From Maritalea porphyrae (GTDB taxonomy: Bacteria > Pseudomonadota > Alphaproteobacteria > Rhizobiales > Devosiaceae), in NCBI RefSeq assembly GCF_030159895.1, contig NZ_BSNI01000002.1, positions 1-64,000 on the forward strand: 64,000 nt of DNA, in the 5' to 3' direction. Shown piece after piece: positions 17,931-25,945 of this stretch. The position numbers were made by a program, and so were the translations under genes. The notes beneath the pieces were generated by a model. It saw only the letters and a program-made list of their open reading frames with translations, did not search any database and had not been told where the DNA came from. The stretch's first letter is position 1. Every line of letters begins with the position of its first letter.

Positions 17931-19709
17931 CTATACTTCCAAGATTATTGATTCCGAGGGTATGCTGGAACAAACAAGAGTTTGACGTCGATCGTTTCCT
18001 TCTTCGCCAACCAAGCGTGTTGCTGAACCAGACAAGATTTTGCAAGAACACGATTTGCAAAGACCTGCGCGACAATTTGATGAGATTACCACGCCACGCG
18101 CCTCGGCAAAGTCCAAGAGCGTACCGTCAGCTGGGGTCCAGTTCTCTGTGATGTCTGACTTTTGAAGTGTTACCCTAATTGGCTCCGAGGCGGGTATAGG
18201 ACGCATTTCTGTCTCGACACTAGGCGAGCTAAACGTGTCTAAAAATATCTTTTCTTCATCAAAGTCGATGGATCCCAGTGCCGCCATAACTGAATTCACA
18301 AATGTAGTTGGGCCGCAAATATGCACATCCGCCTTGTCGCTTTTGGCGTATTCAGCAAGCTTGCTGGGATCAGGACGACCAAGTTTAGCGCCAACCGTGT
18401 CCCCTACATTTTTGGTTAAATGGAGCTCAAGCGAAGAGCCAGAGAGTCTTTTCGCGGCGTCCACGACGTCATCCCAAAGAGCTAGCTCAGAAGCTGTTCG
18501 TGCGACATGTGTGACGCGAACTTTGCCAACAAAACCTTGTGCGTAGAGATAGCGTAGTTTTGCGACAGTTGGGGTAATGCCAATCCCAGCTGTTAAGAAA
18601 TGATGTGCTTTGCTCTTCCCGCTCAGCGTTGCCTCGCCAAATGGCCCACTGACTGTCAAATTGTCACCAACATTGAAGCTATGCATCGCTTGTGAGCCAA
18701 CACCCGCATCGCGTTTTACAGTGATGCGAAGCCTGCTTCCATCAACAGCAGAAACTGTGTAGCTCCGCCAAGTATGTGTTTGGGCAAGGTTATGGATACG
18801 AATGTATTGTCCCGCTTTAAAATTGGACAGGGATCCAGTTTTTGCAAGTGGATCCTCTAGCCAGATCGAGCGAATGTCTGTTGCTTCCTCAACCGTTCTT
18901 GATACCCGCATAGGACGCGGCCAGTCGGGCAAAGCTGGCGCGGTGATGGCATTGGCGGCCGCCTCAATTATGCGGTCCTCTGACTTGCCAGTGATCTTAA
19001 CACTTGCACCAGGAACGATAGTGCCAGACTTTTTGACGGACGCGTATACCCCGCAATACAGGTGCCCAAAATGGCGCACGAGAAGTGCGGGCATGTTTAG
19101 GTCAGCTACTCCTGTTTTGACGTTAACAGATGTCGTTTTGCATCGATCAATCGGTCGGATTACGTCCAGTTCTGCCTCGCCAAGACTAAGCTGTGATCCG
19201 AGCCATTGAAATTCTGACCACGGTTTTGCGCGGATATAAATGTTTGCACGAAACCTCAGTGGATCAATAGTTTGTCCGATCACCTGTGAGATGGCATCAA
19301 CTGTTGAGAGGTTTATGATCGACAGGGCGGCATCTGGATGATCCCAGTATCCTTTGTTGCCATTCGCTCGGTAGACGGGCAATTGGTCGCCAACTGTTGG
19401 ATTTCCAGCTTCAACTTGTTTTGTGTCTGCGTCGATGGTTTCCGAGCGTCCGCTTGGGGCCGTCAACGTCAAAATGTGATCGTGCCGATCGACCTGAAAC
19501 GTGGTTAGGTCGGGCCGGATGGTCATGCGTTGAAATGCTTGGCAGGGCGTCCATTCGCCGCTTTGGTTGACTGCCATGGCACCACTCCCGACGCCAATTT
19601 TTCTGTCACCAACTATACCTTCCGCCAAGTTGAGCCTTGCATCTTCTAGGCGTTCGCCGGGGAAACCTTTGATAGGATACCTATAAATATATTCCAGAGA
19701 AATCATCAT
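17931..19709 (-). CDS. MOSC - flavin reductase - 2Fe-2S ferredoxin fusion oxidoreductase
   Basis: 592 residues in three parts. A MOSC domain with its beta-barrel N-terminal part occupies about 1-240, with the conserved cysteine in DRCKTTSVNVKTG that binds molybdenum cofactor in mARC-like proteins. A ferredoxin-NADP reductase-like FAD and NAD(P)H unit follows at about 265-490 (WRSYTVSA for flavin; HICGPTTFV for nucleotide). A plant-type 2Fe-2S ferredoxin closes the protein: C-x4-C-x2-C in CRAGLCKSC and a last Cys in LVCSS. Such fusions pass electrons from NAD(P)H to an oxygenase or to the MOSC centre. The ATG overlaps the stop of the PLP enzyme gene (ATGA), so the two are translationally coupled. 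The physiological substrate is not known. Confidence 0.9.
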   Translation of the reverse strand: MMISLEYIYRYPIKGFPGERLEDARLNLAEGIVGDRKIGVGSGAMAVNQSGEWTPCQAFQRMTIRPDLTTFQVDRHDHILTLTAPSGRSETIDADTKQVEAGNPTVGDQLPVYRANGNKGYWDHPDAALSIINLSTVDAISQVIGQTIDPLRFRANIYIRAKPWSEFQWLGSQLSLGEAELDVIRPIDRCKTTSVNVKTGVADLNMPALLVRHFGHLYCGVYASVKKSGTIVPGASVKITGKSEDRIIEAAANAITAPALPDWPRPMRVSRTVEEATDIRSIWLEDPLAKTGSLSNFKAGQYIRIHNLAQTHTWRSYTVSAVDGSRLRITVKRDAGVGSQAMHSFNVGDNLTVSGPFGEATLSGKSKAHHFLTAGIGITPTVAKLRYLYAQGFVGKVRVTHVARTASELALWDDVVDAAKRLSGSSLELHLTKNVGDTVGAKLGRPDPSKLAEYAKSDKADVHICGPTTFVNSVMAALGSIDFDEEKIFLDTFSSPSVETEMRPIPASEPIRVTLQKSDITENWTPADGTLLDFAEARGVVISSNCRAGLCKSCSCKILSGSATRLVGEEGNDRRQTLVCSSIPSESIILEV

Positions 19710-20713
19710 ACTTGTCCCTCAGTTACTATAATCAATGGTTTGGCATCCACTGGCAAAGCGGCGGCATTGAGCCCCGCTAGTCCTGCGGCGCCTGATGGCG
19801 TAGTTGGCAAGCCGAGTTCGTTGAGTAAGTTTTGAGCTTCAGCGGCTTTAGCATCAGAGATGACGACAAAACGGTCTGCCATAGCTTTCAACACCTCAAA
19901 AGCAAGCATCGACGGCGTTTTGCAATCCAGACGACCCATATTCGAGACAGCACCATCGACCGTAGTAAGCTCGCCCGTTTCAACACTGGTCTTTAGGCAT
20001 GGCGCTTCATCGGGTTCAACGACTATGATCTCCGGTTGTTTAGACCAGTTCTTCCGGATCATATAGGCGATGGCGGCCGCTAGCCCTCCCACCCCTGCTT
20101 GCAAGAACACATGTGTTGGCCATTCGCCGTTCATTGCGAACGCAGCTCTCATTTCTTCTGCAATGACGGTGTACCCTTCCATCACTAGCCGTGGTGGTTC
20201 TGTATATCCCTGCCACGAGCCGTCAGCTAAGTGGATATAGTTGTTTTCGGCAGCATCTTTGATGGCAATCTGAACGCTTTCCTCGTAGGTGTCGCCTGAT
20301 CGAATAACTTGTGCCTGCTGTGCTTCCAACCTTGATACAAAGGCCTGAGGCACTGTCTTAGCAAGGTGAATGCGAGCGTGTGCGCCAAAAATACGCGCGC
20401 CAGCCGCCACGGCCATACCATGGTTTCCGGCACTCGCGCAAACGAATGTCATTTTTTCTGTTTCTTCGCGCAACTTGTCAGAGGATGTCGTAAGTGTGCC
20501 GTTCTTCGTCAACATGAGTTGTGCAACCGCATAGACACCACCTAGCGCTTTGAATGCGCCAAGACCCATACGATGTGTTTCATCCTTCACGAGAATGCGG
20601 CGATGCCCTAGGGTCTTATGTACGAGTGGCGACGGCGCATACACGGGGCACCGTTTAAGTAAGCGTACTGGAAGTTCGTGCGATAGCTCAAATGATATTT
20701 TTTTCATATTCAT
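19706..20713 (-). CDS. PLP-dependent lyase of the threonine/diaminopropionate ammonia-lyase type
   Basis: About 335 residues of the fold-type II PLP family. Visible: MGLGAFKALGG carrying the PLP lysine, CASAGNHGMA as the phosphate-substrate loop, and QAGVGGLAAAIAY. The FKALGG form resembles diaminopropionate ammonia-lyase more than threonine dehydratase. Expected reaction: beta-elimination of ammonia from a hydroxy- or diamino acid to a 2-oxo acid. First gene of an operon with the MOSC-reductase fusion and divergent from an Lrp regulator, which suggests amino-acid catabolism induced by its substrate. Start choice is uncertain: ATG at 20713 or 20707, or TTG at 20725; no clear Shine-Dalgarno. 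Confidence 0.85.
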   Translation of the reverse strand: MNMKKISFELSHELPVRLLKRCPVYAPSPLVHKTLGHRRILVKDETHRMGLGAFKALGGVYAVAQLMLTKNGTLTTSSDKLREETEKMTFVCASAGNHGMAVAAGARIFGAHARIHLAKTVPQAFVSRLEAQQAQVIRSGDTYEESVQIAIKDAAENNYIHLADGSWQGYTEPPRLVMEGYTVIAEEMRAAFAMNGEWPTHVFLQAGVGGLAAAIAYMIRKNWSKQPEIIVVEPDEAPCLKTSVETGELTTVDGAVSNMGRLDCKTPSMLAFEVLKAMADRFVVISDAKAAEAQNLLNELGLPTTPSGAAGLAGLNAAALPVDAKPLIIVTEGQV

Positions 20714-20790
20714 AGCATAGCGCAACTTGTTGATTGGAATTGATCAAATAATGACATAGAATGAGAAAGTATTTCATTTCTTGATGGAAA

Positions 20791-21255
20791 ATGTGGATGA
20801 AACTTGATCAAGCCGACGTTGTTATTATCAATACTCTTCAAGAGAATGCTCGAACAAGCTTGGAACAATTGGCTCATATAACGGGTCTGTCGTCAGCCAC
20901 TGTTCAAAGGCGAGTAAAAGCGCTTCGGGACACAGGCGTCATTGTTCGCGAAATAGCCGTAGTCGACCCTATAAAGGTTGGTCAAAGCATGAGCTTCGTT
21001 ATTCTTGTCGAATTGGAAAGAGAACGGCGAGATCAAATTGACATATTTGTGCGCCGAGCAGTGAATGAGCCGCTTGTTCAACAGTGTTACTATGTAACTG
21101 GTGACGCAGACTTTTGCCTCATTTGTACGGCGAAAGACATGGACGAATTTGAAGAGATGACCCAGCGCTTGTTCTTTGAAGATACGAATGTGCGGCGCTT
21201 TCGAACCTCCGTGGTCATGGGTCGGAAAAAGGTAGGGTTAGGAGTGCCCTTGTAA
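20791..21255 (+). CDS. Lrp/AsnC family transcriptional regulator
   Basis: 154 residues: an N-terminal winged helix-turn-helix (about 5-55, with GLSSATVQRRVKALRDTGVI) and a C-terminal RAM/AsnC ligand domain (about 65-145, with YVTGDADFCLICTAKDMDEFE). These proteins bind amino acids and regulate nearby transport or catabolic genes. It is divergent from the PLP lyase operon with only about 77 bases between, so it very likely controls that operon; the gap is AT-rich and contains the near-palindrome GAAAGTATTTC. Start ATG 20791 or 20797. Confidence 0.92.
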   Translation: MWMKLDQADVVIINTLQENARTSLEQLAHITGLSSATVQRRVKALRDTGVIVREIAVVDPIKVGQSMSFVILVELERERRDQIDIFVRRAVNEPLVQQCYYVTGDADFCLICTAKDMDEFEEMTQRLFFEDTNVRRFRTSVVMGRKKVGLGVPL

Positions 21256-21428
21256 TGCAAGAACATCGCCAACTTATATTGACGTATTGGGTGTGTAGGC
21301 TTCGACCTGCAACGTGAACCCAATCGTGAGAAAAAATGGCTCCATGATATTGACAGCGATATCAGTTTTTCTGCGATGGCAGCTTAGAAGATGAACGCCA
21401 CGTCGAACGCCAAAGCTCGTATCGCGGG

Positions 21429-22046
21429 TTAATGCAATTTGCGGTCCGGCGAAATTGTCGTTTCTAACAATGGCCAGATTCGATCAAAACGCTGTAGTGG
21501 ATCAAACTCAGGATCGACTTGAGCCAAAACGATCAGTCCTTCCAGTGTAGCCAGAAGAAAGTCGGCCAAAACGTCGACGGCGTTGTTCTTTAACTCTCCA
21601 GCCTGGATGCCTTTTGTGATCAGTAGGACTAGTTCTTTGCGACTTAGAGCGATAATTTCCGCAAACTTTTCTTTGGATGCCTCTTGTTGTAAGAACTCAA
21701 TCCAAACACGTTCCATATTCCCTTGCTCAATAGACATCACAAGCAATAGCCTGACCCTACTTCGTATAGCGTCAATTATTGAGGTGCACTCGGGTTGTAG
21801 GTGCTCCCAACGGGCCGCAAACTCAGCCTCATGTGCGTCAAGAAGCGCAAGCAATATTTCGTCTTTTGACTTGAAGAACCTGTAGATCGATCCTTTTGAC
21901 AAACCGGCTCGGGATGCGATCTTTTCGATGGTAGCGCCTGCATATCCTTCTTTTGCAAAGCAGATGCGAGACGATTCAAGCAAGTCTTTTGTGCGTCGCT
22001 CTGGACTAGCGTGCGATGAGCCCTTGATTTTCCTTTTTGGTGACAA
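21429..22046 (-). CDS. TetR family transcriptional regulator
   Basis: 205 residues with a TetR helix-turn-helix at about 20-66 (YAGATIEKIASRAGLSKGSIYRFF as the recognition region) and a variable ligand-binding C-terminus. The start is TTG at 22046, preceded at 7 bases by AGAGGAG; no ATG fits better. Divergent from the membrane transporter gene at 22275 with a 228-base gap that contains an 11-bp inverted repeat, so it probably represses that transporter. The inducing ligand is unknown. Confidence 0.9.
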   Translation of the reverse strand: MSPKRKIKGSSHASPERRTKDLLESSRICFAKEGYAGATIEKIASRAGLSKGSIYRFFKSKDEILLALLDAHEAEFAARWEHLQPECTSIIDAIRSRVRLLLVMSIEQGNMERVWIEFLQQEASKEKFAEIIALSRKELVLLITKGIQAGELKNNAVDVLADFLLATLEGLIVLAQVDPEFDPLQRFDRIWPLLETTISPDRKLH

Positions 22047-22159
22047 CGCGGAGCTCCTCTATAAAGTGACCAAAAGTTCAGTATTGATATTGACTTTAGA
22101 TTCGCTTACATCAACAGGCAAGAGTGGCAGCGATTATGCTGATGTATTTGTACGGTATT

Positions 22160-22196
22160 ATGCGAACTATTCCTGAAGCGAAATCATAGTTCGCAT
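22160..22196. promoter_or_regulatory. 11-bp inverted repeat between tetR and transporter genes
   Basis: Arms ATGCGAACTAT (22160-22170) and ATAGTTCGCAT (22186-22196) are perfectly complementary with a 15-base spacer. It lies 79 bases before the transporter start. It may be an operator for the divergent TetR protein or an mRNA hairpin. Confidence 0.5.
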
Positions 22197-22274
22197 TGCA
22201 AATTCCAGTTCAAGTTCAAAAGCCTGCCAATAGGCGAAGATGGAATTCGATTTGTTGAAAAAAGGGCTATTTGT

Positions 22275-22967
22275 ATGAAGTCTTTTCTCCTTGTGTTCAC
22301 TTTTGGTATTGCAGGCATAGATCCAATGGGCCTAACTCTACTGCTTGCAGGAATAGCGTCTGGGGTGAAAAAGCGGCAGGTCGCAGCGTTCGGGTTGGCA
22401 ACTTTTTTTGGAACCATCTTGCTTGGTGTGTTGTTTTCCCTGTTTGGAGGACAAATCACCGACTGGATTAGGCCACTCGTCCCTCAAGCCAACGACCCGA
22501 GTTGGGCTATGGCGGAAATTGCCGTCGCCCTGCTGATTGGTTATTGGTTGTTCACGCACATCACAGCGCGGAGTCGGACGCACGACAATACCGAAGGCCG
22601 CGAATCTGGGCGCCCCAGTTCAGTTTTTGGCATGGCTGTATCGGGTTTCGCGTTCAGTCTATCAGCTGTGCCAGATCCGGCATTCCTCGCGACTGCGGTA
22701 ATTGCAAGCCAGACTTCCAGTCTCCCAAAGATGATCATTATGCACTCAATTTGGGTGTTGGTAAGTCAAATCCTTTTGTTCGCATTTATTGCGGCGTACC
22801 TTCTTGATGCACACGAACCACTAAAAGACTTTGTGCGACCGATTTGGGAGAGTGTGAAGCGTCCCGTGATCGGTGCCCTTTATGTCGGGATAGGTGCTCT
22901 ATGTTTTGGTATGGCAATAGATGCAATCGCACTATTCGCGACCGGCGAATATTTGGTGCGACTATAA
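22275..22967 (+). CDS. LysE/GAP-like small membrane transporter
   Basis: 230 residues with about six membrane segments (for example FLLVFTFGIAGIDPMGLTLL at the N-terminus, MAEIAVALLIGYWLF, and GALYVGIGALCFGMAIDAIAL near the end). The arrangement resembles the GAP/LysE superfamily of small exporters; this is a fold-level guess and the substrate is not known. The ATG has AAGGG about 8 bases upstream. Divergent from a TetR gene, an arrangement typical of efflux pumps induced by their substrate. Confidence 0.7.
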   Translation: MKSFLLVFTFGIAGIDPMGLTLLLAGIASGVKKRQVAAFGLATFFGTILLGVLFSLFGGQITDWIRPLVPQANDPSWAMAEIAVALLIGYWLFTHITARSRTHDNTEGRESGRPSSVFGMAVSGFAFSLSAVPDPAFLATAVIASQTSSLPKMIIMHSIWVLVSQILLFAFIAAYLLDAHEPLKDFVRPIWESVKRPVIGALYVGIGALCFGMAIDAIALFATGEYLVRL

Positions 22968-23388
22968 TGGATAGGGTTTCTCACTGCCGCTCAACTAGTA
23001 TTATGTGGATCTAGATGGACTAAAACCATCAAAGACAAGGACGAGACCTTACAACATAAGTGAATTGATCTCTGAAATGGCCGTATGTGAAACGTTCGAG
23101 ATCGCGAGGTTTGTTGGTTTTAATCGTTACGTACAACTTTGTTGTTAATGGGCCCAGGTTCGCATGTCGGCGTGCAATTAGGAATCAACTGTGGGCAAAA
23201 TTATACTTTTACCAGCCAATTAACGTGGTTGTTTTGGCCATCGCCTCCAGATAATGATCTTCTGCGGCGTGGTTCTGAAAGAGCCCTCCAAATACAGACT
23301 ACTATGTAAAACGCACGGACCATTTGATCGTTGAGCTTTAACAAATTTTCGTGCCTTACTGTCTGTAGAGCCTGCATAGGAAAACAAC
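22968..23388. other. Gene-free stretch before the ridA remnant
   Basis: About 420 bases with frequent stops in all frames. No gene, tRNA, terminator or repeat could be supported. The promoter of the remnant at 23389 presumably lies at the right end. Confidence 0.5.
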
Positions 23389-23697
23389 ATGAAACGCCAA
23401 GTAGTAGTACCCCAAGAACTTAAATCTTATTACGTTGACTGGAAAATGTCGCCGGGTATGGTTTCCGGGCAGCATGTTTTTTTCTCAGGCTTTACCGGAG
23501 CAAGTGCTGACGGCAGTCTTTCCAGCGACCCTGAGATTCAGATGAAAAACGCCTTTGAAAAGATTGGTTTCGTTCTGCGTGACGCAAATTTGGATTTCAG
23601 TTCGGTATCGTGTTTCGCACGGACCAAATGTTCCACTTTTGCCAAGAATTCGCTAGATGTTGCCCGACAGTTCTGCCCTGTGGGATTTGATACGTAG
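23389..23697 (+). pseudogene. RidA/YjgF family protein, truncated after about 75 residues
   Basis: The N-terminal part matches the Rid (YjgF/YER057c) family: GQHVFFSGFTGASADGSL, then a helix ending LRDANLDFSSV. After about residue 75 the expected strand (VVKxTxY...) and the catalytic Arg/Glu C-terminal half are missing; the frame runs on through unrelated sequence shared with the 3' end of the opposing LysR gene and stops at 23697. A good AGGA site precedes the ATG, so the 5' end is genuine. Intact family members are about 125-150 residues and deaminate reactive enamines. It was probably cut by a rearrangement that brought in the LysR gene. Confidence 0.7.
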
Positions 23698-24528
23698 CTT
23701 TATGAACTCAATAAACTCCTTAATGCGTTTGGTTTTGCGCGTTTCGTCAAGTGTTAATAGCCAAATGGTTCCATAGTACTCCACTGAGCTCCCCCACAAC
23801 CTTTCGAGTTGGGGATCGCTGTCGCCGACAAAGCAGGGTAAGATCGTCACTCCAAGCCCCGCTCTTGCAGCCGCTACCTGCGACGAGAGTTCGTCCACCA
23901 ACACTGGTGGCTTGTTCTTGCCTAATTGAATGGCTGCGGCCCAACTGGGCAACTCGCCGTCTTCTTTCTTTTTGATCCAACGAACATCATCATATTCACA
24001 AATCAATAGTGATTTGGCGACATATACGCCCCGGTAGACGTCTTCCAACCGTGACCCAATGAGGTGTTGTGGCAAGCTCATTTGGTCGTAGACCAGCCTT
24101 ATGGCGACATCGGCCTGCCGAGTCGTCAAATTCACTGCTCGATAGGAAGTGTTCACCTGCATTTCTATAGCAGGATGTAGTTTTGTGAAATCTGCTAGAT
24201 CAGGCATCAAAAGATCTGTCGCCAGCGATGGCGGCAATGCAATGCGCAATGATCCTGACAAACTTTGATCGCGCGCAAAAACGCGCGACTGAAGTTGAGA
24301 AGAGATGCTTTCCATAGTTCCAGAAAGTTCGAAGATTTCTTCACCGGCGCCAGTAAGAGCGTATCCGGACGGAAGTTTTTCAAACAGCCGCGCGCCAAGT
24401 TGCGCCTCCAATTGGGATATTCGACGTAGTACTGTTGAGTGAGTTACACGGAGGGCCAGTGCAGCGCCGCGAACGGAGCCAGAGCGGGCAACCGCCAAGA
24501 AGAATCTAATGTTGTCCCAGTTTTCCAT
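23653..24528 (-). CDS. LysR family transcriptional regulator (next to GST)
   Basis: 291 residues: winged helix-turn-helix at about 1-60 (SVRGAALALRVTHSTVLRRISQLE) and a periplasmic-binding-like effector domain. Divergent from the glutathione transferase gene at 24648, with 119 bases between, so it likely controls it. Its start (MENWDNIRFFLAVARSG) and the region after it are clearly related to the LysR protein at 27272-28159, so the two are paralogues. Its 3' end overlaps the truncated ridA gene on the other strand by 45 bases. Confidence 0.9.
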   Translation of the reverse strand: MENWDNIRFFLAVARSGSVRGAALALRVTHSTVLRRISQLEAQLGARLFEKLPSGYALTGAGEEIFELSGTMESISSQLQSRVFARDQSLSGSLRIALPPSLATDLLMPDLADFTKLHPAIEMQVNTSYRAVNLTTRQADVAIRLVYDQMSLPQHLIGSRLEDVYRGVYVAKSLLICEYDDVRWIKKKEDGELPSWAAAIQLGKNKPPVLVDELSSQVAAARAGLGVTILPCFVGDSDPQLERLWGSSVEYYGTIWLLTLDETRKTKRIKEFIEFIKLRIKSHRAELSGNI

Positions 24529-24647
24529 TGGTCGTTATTTGCACCACCGTTGCTGAAGTTTCATGAATAGAAGGCGTTCAAACATGGGCCTAAGTTCTAG
24601 CCAGTCGCACTGACCTTATGTTTGTGCACCACGATAAGGAACATTCA

Positions 24648-25328
24648 ATGCTAGAACTCTACACAGATGCCACGCCAAACGGCTTGAAAATATCCATCGC
24701 TCTAGAAGAGATGGGGTTGGACTATAAAACACACCAAGTGTTTCTGGGCGGGGAGCAGCAGACAGCTGAATTTACTGCGCTCAATCCTAACCAGAAAATA
24801 CCGGTTCTTGTCGACGACGACTTGGTGGTCACTGAGTCGGGGGCCATTTTGCTCTATTTGGCAGAAAAAACCGGCAAGTTCTTGCCACTCGATCCTGCAA
24901 AACGGGTTGCCACTATTGAAGCGCTGATGTTCCAAATGGGTTCACTTGGTCCGATGTTCGGCCAATATATTGTTTTCGCTGCAGCTTGGGGAAACAAGTT
25001 TCCGGACGTAACTGGCCGTTACTACACCGAAGTCAGCCGCATTATGGGTGTTTTGAACACGCGCCTCGAAGGTCAAAATTACTTGGCCGGCGACGAATTT
25101 ACAATTGCGGACATGGCGGTTGCTCCATGGATTCGGTTGTGTGAAATCCACCCGGCCTGCAAAAACTTGCCGTTAGATGCGAATACCAATCTAAAGAACT
25201 GGTGGCATCGTGTTGCGGCTCGTCCTGCAACACAAAAAGGAATTGCAAATCCGACACCATTCGCCGACGATAAGCAGTTCGAAGGATTTGTGAAGGCAGT
25301 TGTTGGGCTCGGTGATCTCCATAAATAG
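24648..25328 (+). CDS. Glutathione S-transferase
   Basis: About 226 residues: thioredoxin-like N-terminal domain (1-80, with NQKIPVLVDDD as the cis-Pro turn and ESGAILLYLAEK as the glutathione-gamma-Glu site) and an all-helical C-terminal domain with the capping motif GDEFTIADMAVAPW. Soluble cytoplasmic enzyme; conjugates glutathione to electrophiles or dehalogenates. The pattern resembles the YfcG/nu-type bacterial GSTs. The ATG at 24648 follows AAGGA by about 8 bases; the ATG at 24618 is ignored. Probably controlled by the divergent LysR protein. Neighbouring VOC and dehalogenase genes suggest a detoxification cluster. Confidence 0.92.
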   Translation: MLELYTDATPNGLKISIALEEMGLDYKTHQVFLGGEQQTAEFTALNPNQKIPVLVDDDLVVTESGAILLYLAEKTGKFLPLDPAKRVATIEALMFQMGSLGPMFGQYIVFAAAWGNKFPDVTGRYYTEVSRIMGVLNTRLEGQNYLAGDEFTIADMAVAPWIRLCEIHPACKNLPLDANTNLKNWWHRVAARPATQKGIANPTPFADDKQFEGFVKAVVGLGDLHK

Positions 25329-25352
25329 TTCATTCTTTTAGATCTGTCACGT

Positions 25353-25398
25353 TGATCCAAAGGCTAGTTAGTTAATATAGGCCTTTGGATCAGTTTTT
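25353..25398 (+). terminator. Intrinsic terminator after the GST gene
   Basis: Perfect 12-bp stem (TGATCCAAAGGC at 25353-25364 and GCCTTTGGATCA at 25381-25392), 16-base loop, followed by GTTTTT. It is 24 bases past the GST stop codon. Confidence 0.8.
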
Positions 25399-25461
25399 GA
25401 GCGAACACAGCGTGAGCCATTATGTGAAATAGTTCTGCACTTACCTCTCAGGCTTATTGCT

Positions 25462-25842
25462 TTACATTTCCAAATCCGAGAAATGTAGAATAAATCCGTC
25501 AGGGTCTCTGAGCACAAACTCGGTAGCCCCATTGTAGTCGGTAACGCCCAATGGCTTTAGAAGCTTGCATTGGATGGATGCACGTTCAAAGTACTTTTTG
25601 ACGTTTGGGGTATTAATCCACAACGTTAAGGCGCCACCAGATTGTTGATCCGCCAATTGAGGAAATTCGGCTGTTAAAGAGGGTTTGGATTGAAACATAA
25701 TCTTGATCCCATCTAGTTCCACCAACGCCCAGACAGGGCTCTCTTCGGGCATTTTGCTCAGGACGGAAAATCCCAAATTCTGATAAAACGTGAGCGTTTG
25801 CTCCATATCTTGTACCATCAAGTTTGGAAATAAGCGGTTCAT
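25462..25842 (-). CDS. VOC family protein (bleomycin-resistance-like)
   Basis: 126 residues. Two VOC repeats: the first contains FPNLMVQDMEQTLTFYQNLGF, the second ends FVLRDPDGFILHFSD. This form is common in small-molecule binding or resistance proteins; the ligand is unknown. The ATG at 25842 is chosen because GGAAGGG lies about 6-7 bases upstream; a longer reading adds 23 residues with no family support. Lies downstream of the haloalkane dehalogenase gene region on the same strand (dehalogenase stop at 25946, gap about 100 bases), possibly co-transcribed. Confidence 0.88.
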   Translation of the reverse strand: MNRLFPNLMVQDMEQTLTFYQNLGFSVLSKMPEESPVWALVELDGIKIMFQSKPSLTAEFPQLADQQSGGALTLWINTPNVKKYFERASIQCKLLKPLGVTDYNGATEFVLRDPDGFILHFSDLEM

Positions 25843-25945
25843 GTATTGCCCTTCCGGCACCAGCATACGATTGTTGATCTGCTGTCTCTTTGGTGACGAT
25901 ATTGCCACCAAAGAGACATAGGATGGGTTCTAAACGTGCACAAGG

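Noticed and set aside
17671-18075. 134-codon frame on the minus strand near the MOSC gene end
   Set aside because: It overlaps the 3' part of the MOSC fusion, which carries the ferredoxin cysteines in another frame; composition looks random.
23098-23250. Possible tRNA or small RNA in a gene-free gap
   Set aside because: No cloverleaf, no T-loop sequence and no stable hairpin could be assembled by eye.
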